The translations under genes and the position numbers were made by a program. Positions 5,855-6,286 of a DNA stretch of 6,286 nucleotides are shown piece after piece. This DNA comes from Balneolia bacterium (GTDB lineage: Bacteria > Bacteroidota > Rhodothermia > Balneolales > Cyclonatronaceae). The stretch spans positions 1 to 6,286 of the forward strand of contig PXDL01000027.1 in the NCBI GenBank assembly GCA_003566395.1, in the 5' to 3' direction. Within the stretch, counting starts at the first letter, position 1. The number at the start of each line of letters is the position of its first letter. Under the pieces are notes generated by a model. That model made no database searches and was not told the DNA's origin. It saw only the letters and a program-made list of their open reading frames with translations.

Positions 5855-6159
5855 GATTCGACTGTTATATCAATTCAGAGATAAGGTAGAAGTTGGAATA
5901 CACTGTAAGTATTCGGACTGAAATTAATCAAATAGTGATTTATTTCAATAAAAAATAATGCTAAAATCTAAAAATATCTTTCTTTTTAAGGTATTCATCA
6001 TAAAAAAGCGCTTTTTTGTATGGTTAAAAAAAATCGTTGGAGGGTAGGTTCTGACGGTTGTATGAAAGAACAGAAACATCAGTATTTTTAATCCACCCGG
6101 TGAGGGCGATGAATTTCAGGTAATGAATTCTTGTTTAAGGCCCTCTATTTTAAAGGACA
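5855..6159. other. AT-rich intergenic stretch without a supported gene
   Basis: About 305 bases, rich in A and T runs, between the terminator and the partial frame at the right end. It contains a perfect 16-bp palindrome (AAAAAAGCGCTTTTTT, 6002-6017). No RNA gene, known repeat or convincing promoter pair was recognised. It probably contains the promoter of the gene starting near 6160. Confidence 0.5.
6002..6017. repeat. Perfect 16-bp palindrome
   Basis: AAAAAAGCGCTTTTTT reads the same on both strands with no loop. As RNA it would form only a poor hairpin, so a DNA site for a dimeric protein, or chance in an AT-rich region, is more likely than a terminator. It sits 142 bases before the partial rightward frame. 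Confidence 0.35.
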
Positions 6160-6286
6160 ATGCTTTTTGTGGCGAATGAAAATATTCAGAAGCAGCGAAG
6201 GCAAATAAAAGCTCCCGGTACCCATCACCCTAAACCGAAACTCAGAAGGATGGCTCAACAAACCGAAGCCCTGTATGAAGCGGCCT
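6160..6286 (+). CDS. Possible start of a rightward gene, unknown, runs off the window
   Basis: The frame opens at ATG 6160 just after an in-frame TAA (6151-6153) and stays open for 42 codons to the edge. The peptide starts MLFVANENIQKQRRQ and continues through a basic, proline-containing stretch (HHPKPKLRR) to an apparently helical QQTEALYEAA. This composition is more protein-like than the opposite strand, which is also open here. AAAGGA lies at 6152-6157, only two bases from the ATG but eleven from an in-frame GTG at 6169, so the start is uncertain. I recognise no family from so short a piece. Confidence 0.35.
   Translation, partial: MLFVANENIQKQRRQIKAPGTHHPKPKLRRMAQQTEALYEAA

Noticed and set aside
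5851..5933. ATTTGATT / AATCAAAT inverted repeat
   Set aside because: Only 8 bp, with arms about 70 bases apart in AT-rich sequence; easily chance.
6020..6091. 23-codon plus-strand frame starting MVKKNRWRVG just after the 16-bp palindrome
   Set aside because: No ribosome binding site is suitably placed before it, it has no terminator after it, and a frame of this length is expected by chance.
1..6286. tRNA, rRNA, CRISPR array, insertion sequence or phage attachment site
   Set aside because: I looked for cloverleaf arms, regularly spaced repeats and terminal repeats or transposase motifs, and found none.

Overview
The window looks like a piece of chromosome from a member of the Bacteroidota/Rhodothermota/Balneolota side of the bacterial tree, with moderate GC content. 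The main clues are that most starts lack a clear Shine-Dalgarno sequence and that the SecD and SecF proteins resemble that broad group. SecD and SecF are separate genes here, whereas typical Bacteroidetes have one fused SecDF; this points towards the Balneola/Rhodothermus or Chlorobi branches. The placement is an inference from protein style and was not tested by a search.

The left two thirds is a leftward (minus-strand) block. Read in its own direction it runs: a 191-residue membrane-anchored protein of unknown function (5510-4935), a 211-base gap with two abutting hairpins, secD (4723-2894), secF (2837-1929), a SpoIIAA/RsbV-type STAS anti-sigma factor antagonist (1904-1560), a strong intrinsic terminator (1516-1486), purA (1430-153), and the first 51 codons of a gene that shares one base with the purA stop codon. 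That last gene reads like the N-terminus of a RuBisCO-like (form IV) protein. The short gaps imply that secD-secF-STAS are transcribed together and end at the terminator. purA and the downstream partial gene form a second, tightly coupled unit.

The right end (about 5511-6286) is AT-rich and sparsely coded. It holds a good candidate for an unlisted small gene on the plus strand: 38 codons, a Shine-Dalgarno seven bases upstream, and a stop codon that runs into a 12-bp stem terminator. Just upstream lies a degenerate partial copy of the same sequence at a period of about 120 bases, including differences that are mostly synonymous. After about 310 bases with no supported gene, another plus-strand reading frame opens at 6160 and runs off the window.

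The functions fit a housekeeping locus (protein export and AMP synthesis) with accessory additions. No convincing new multi-gene system is visible. The points most worth following are the RuBisCO-like gene translationally coupled to purA, the STAS gene riding in the secDF transcript, the duplicated small gene with its own terminator, and the paired hairpins upstream of secD.
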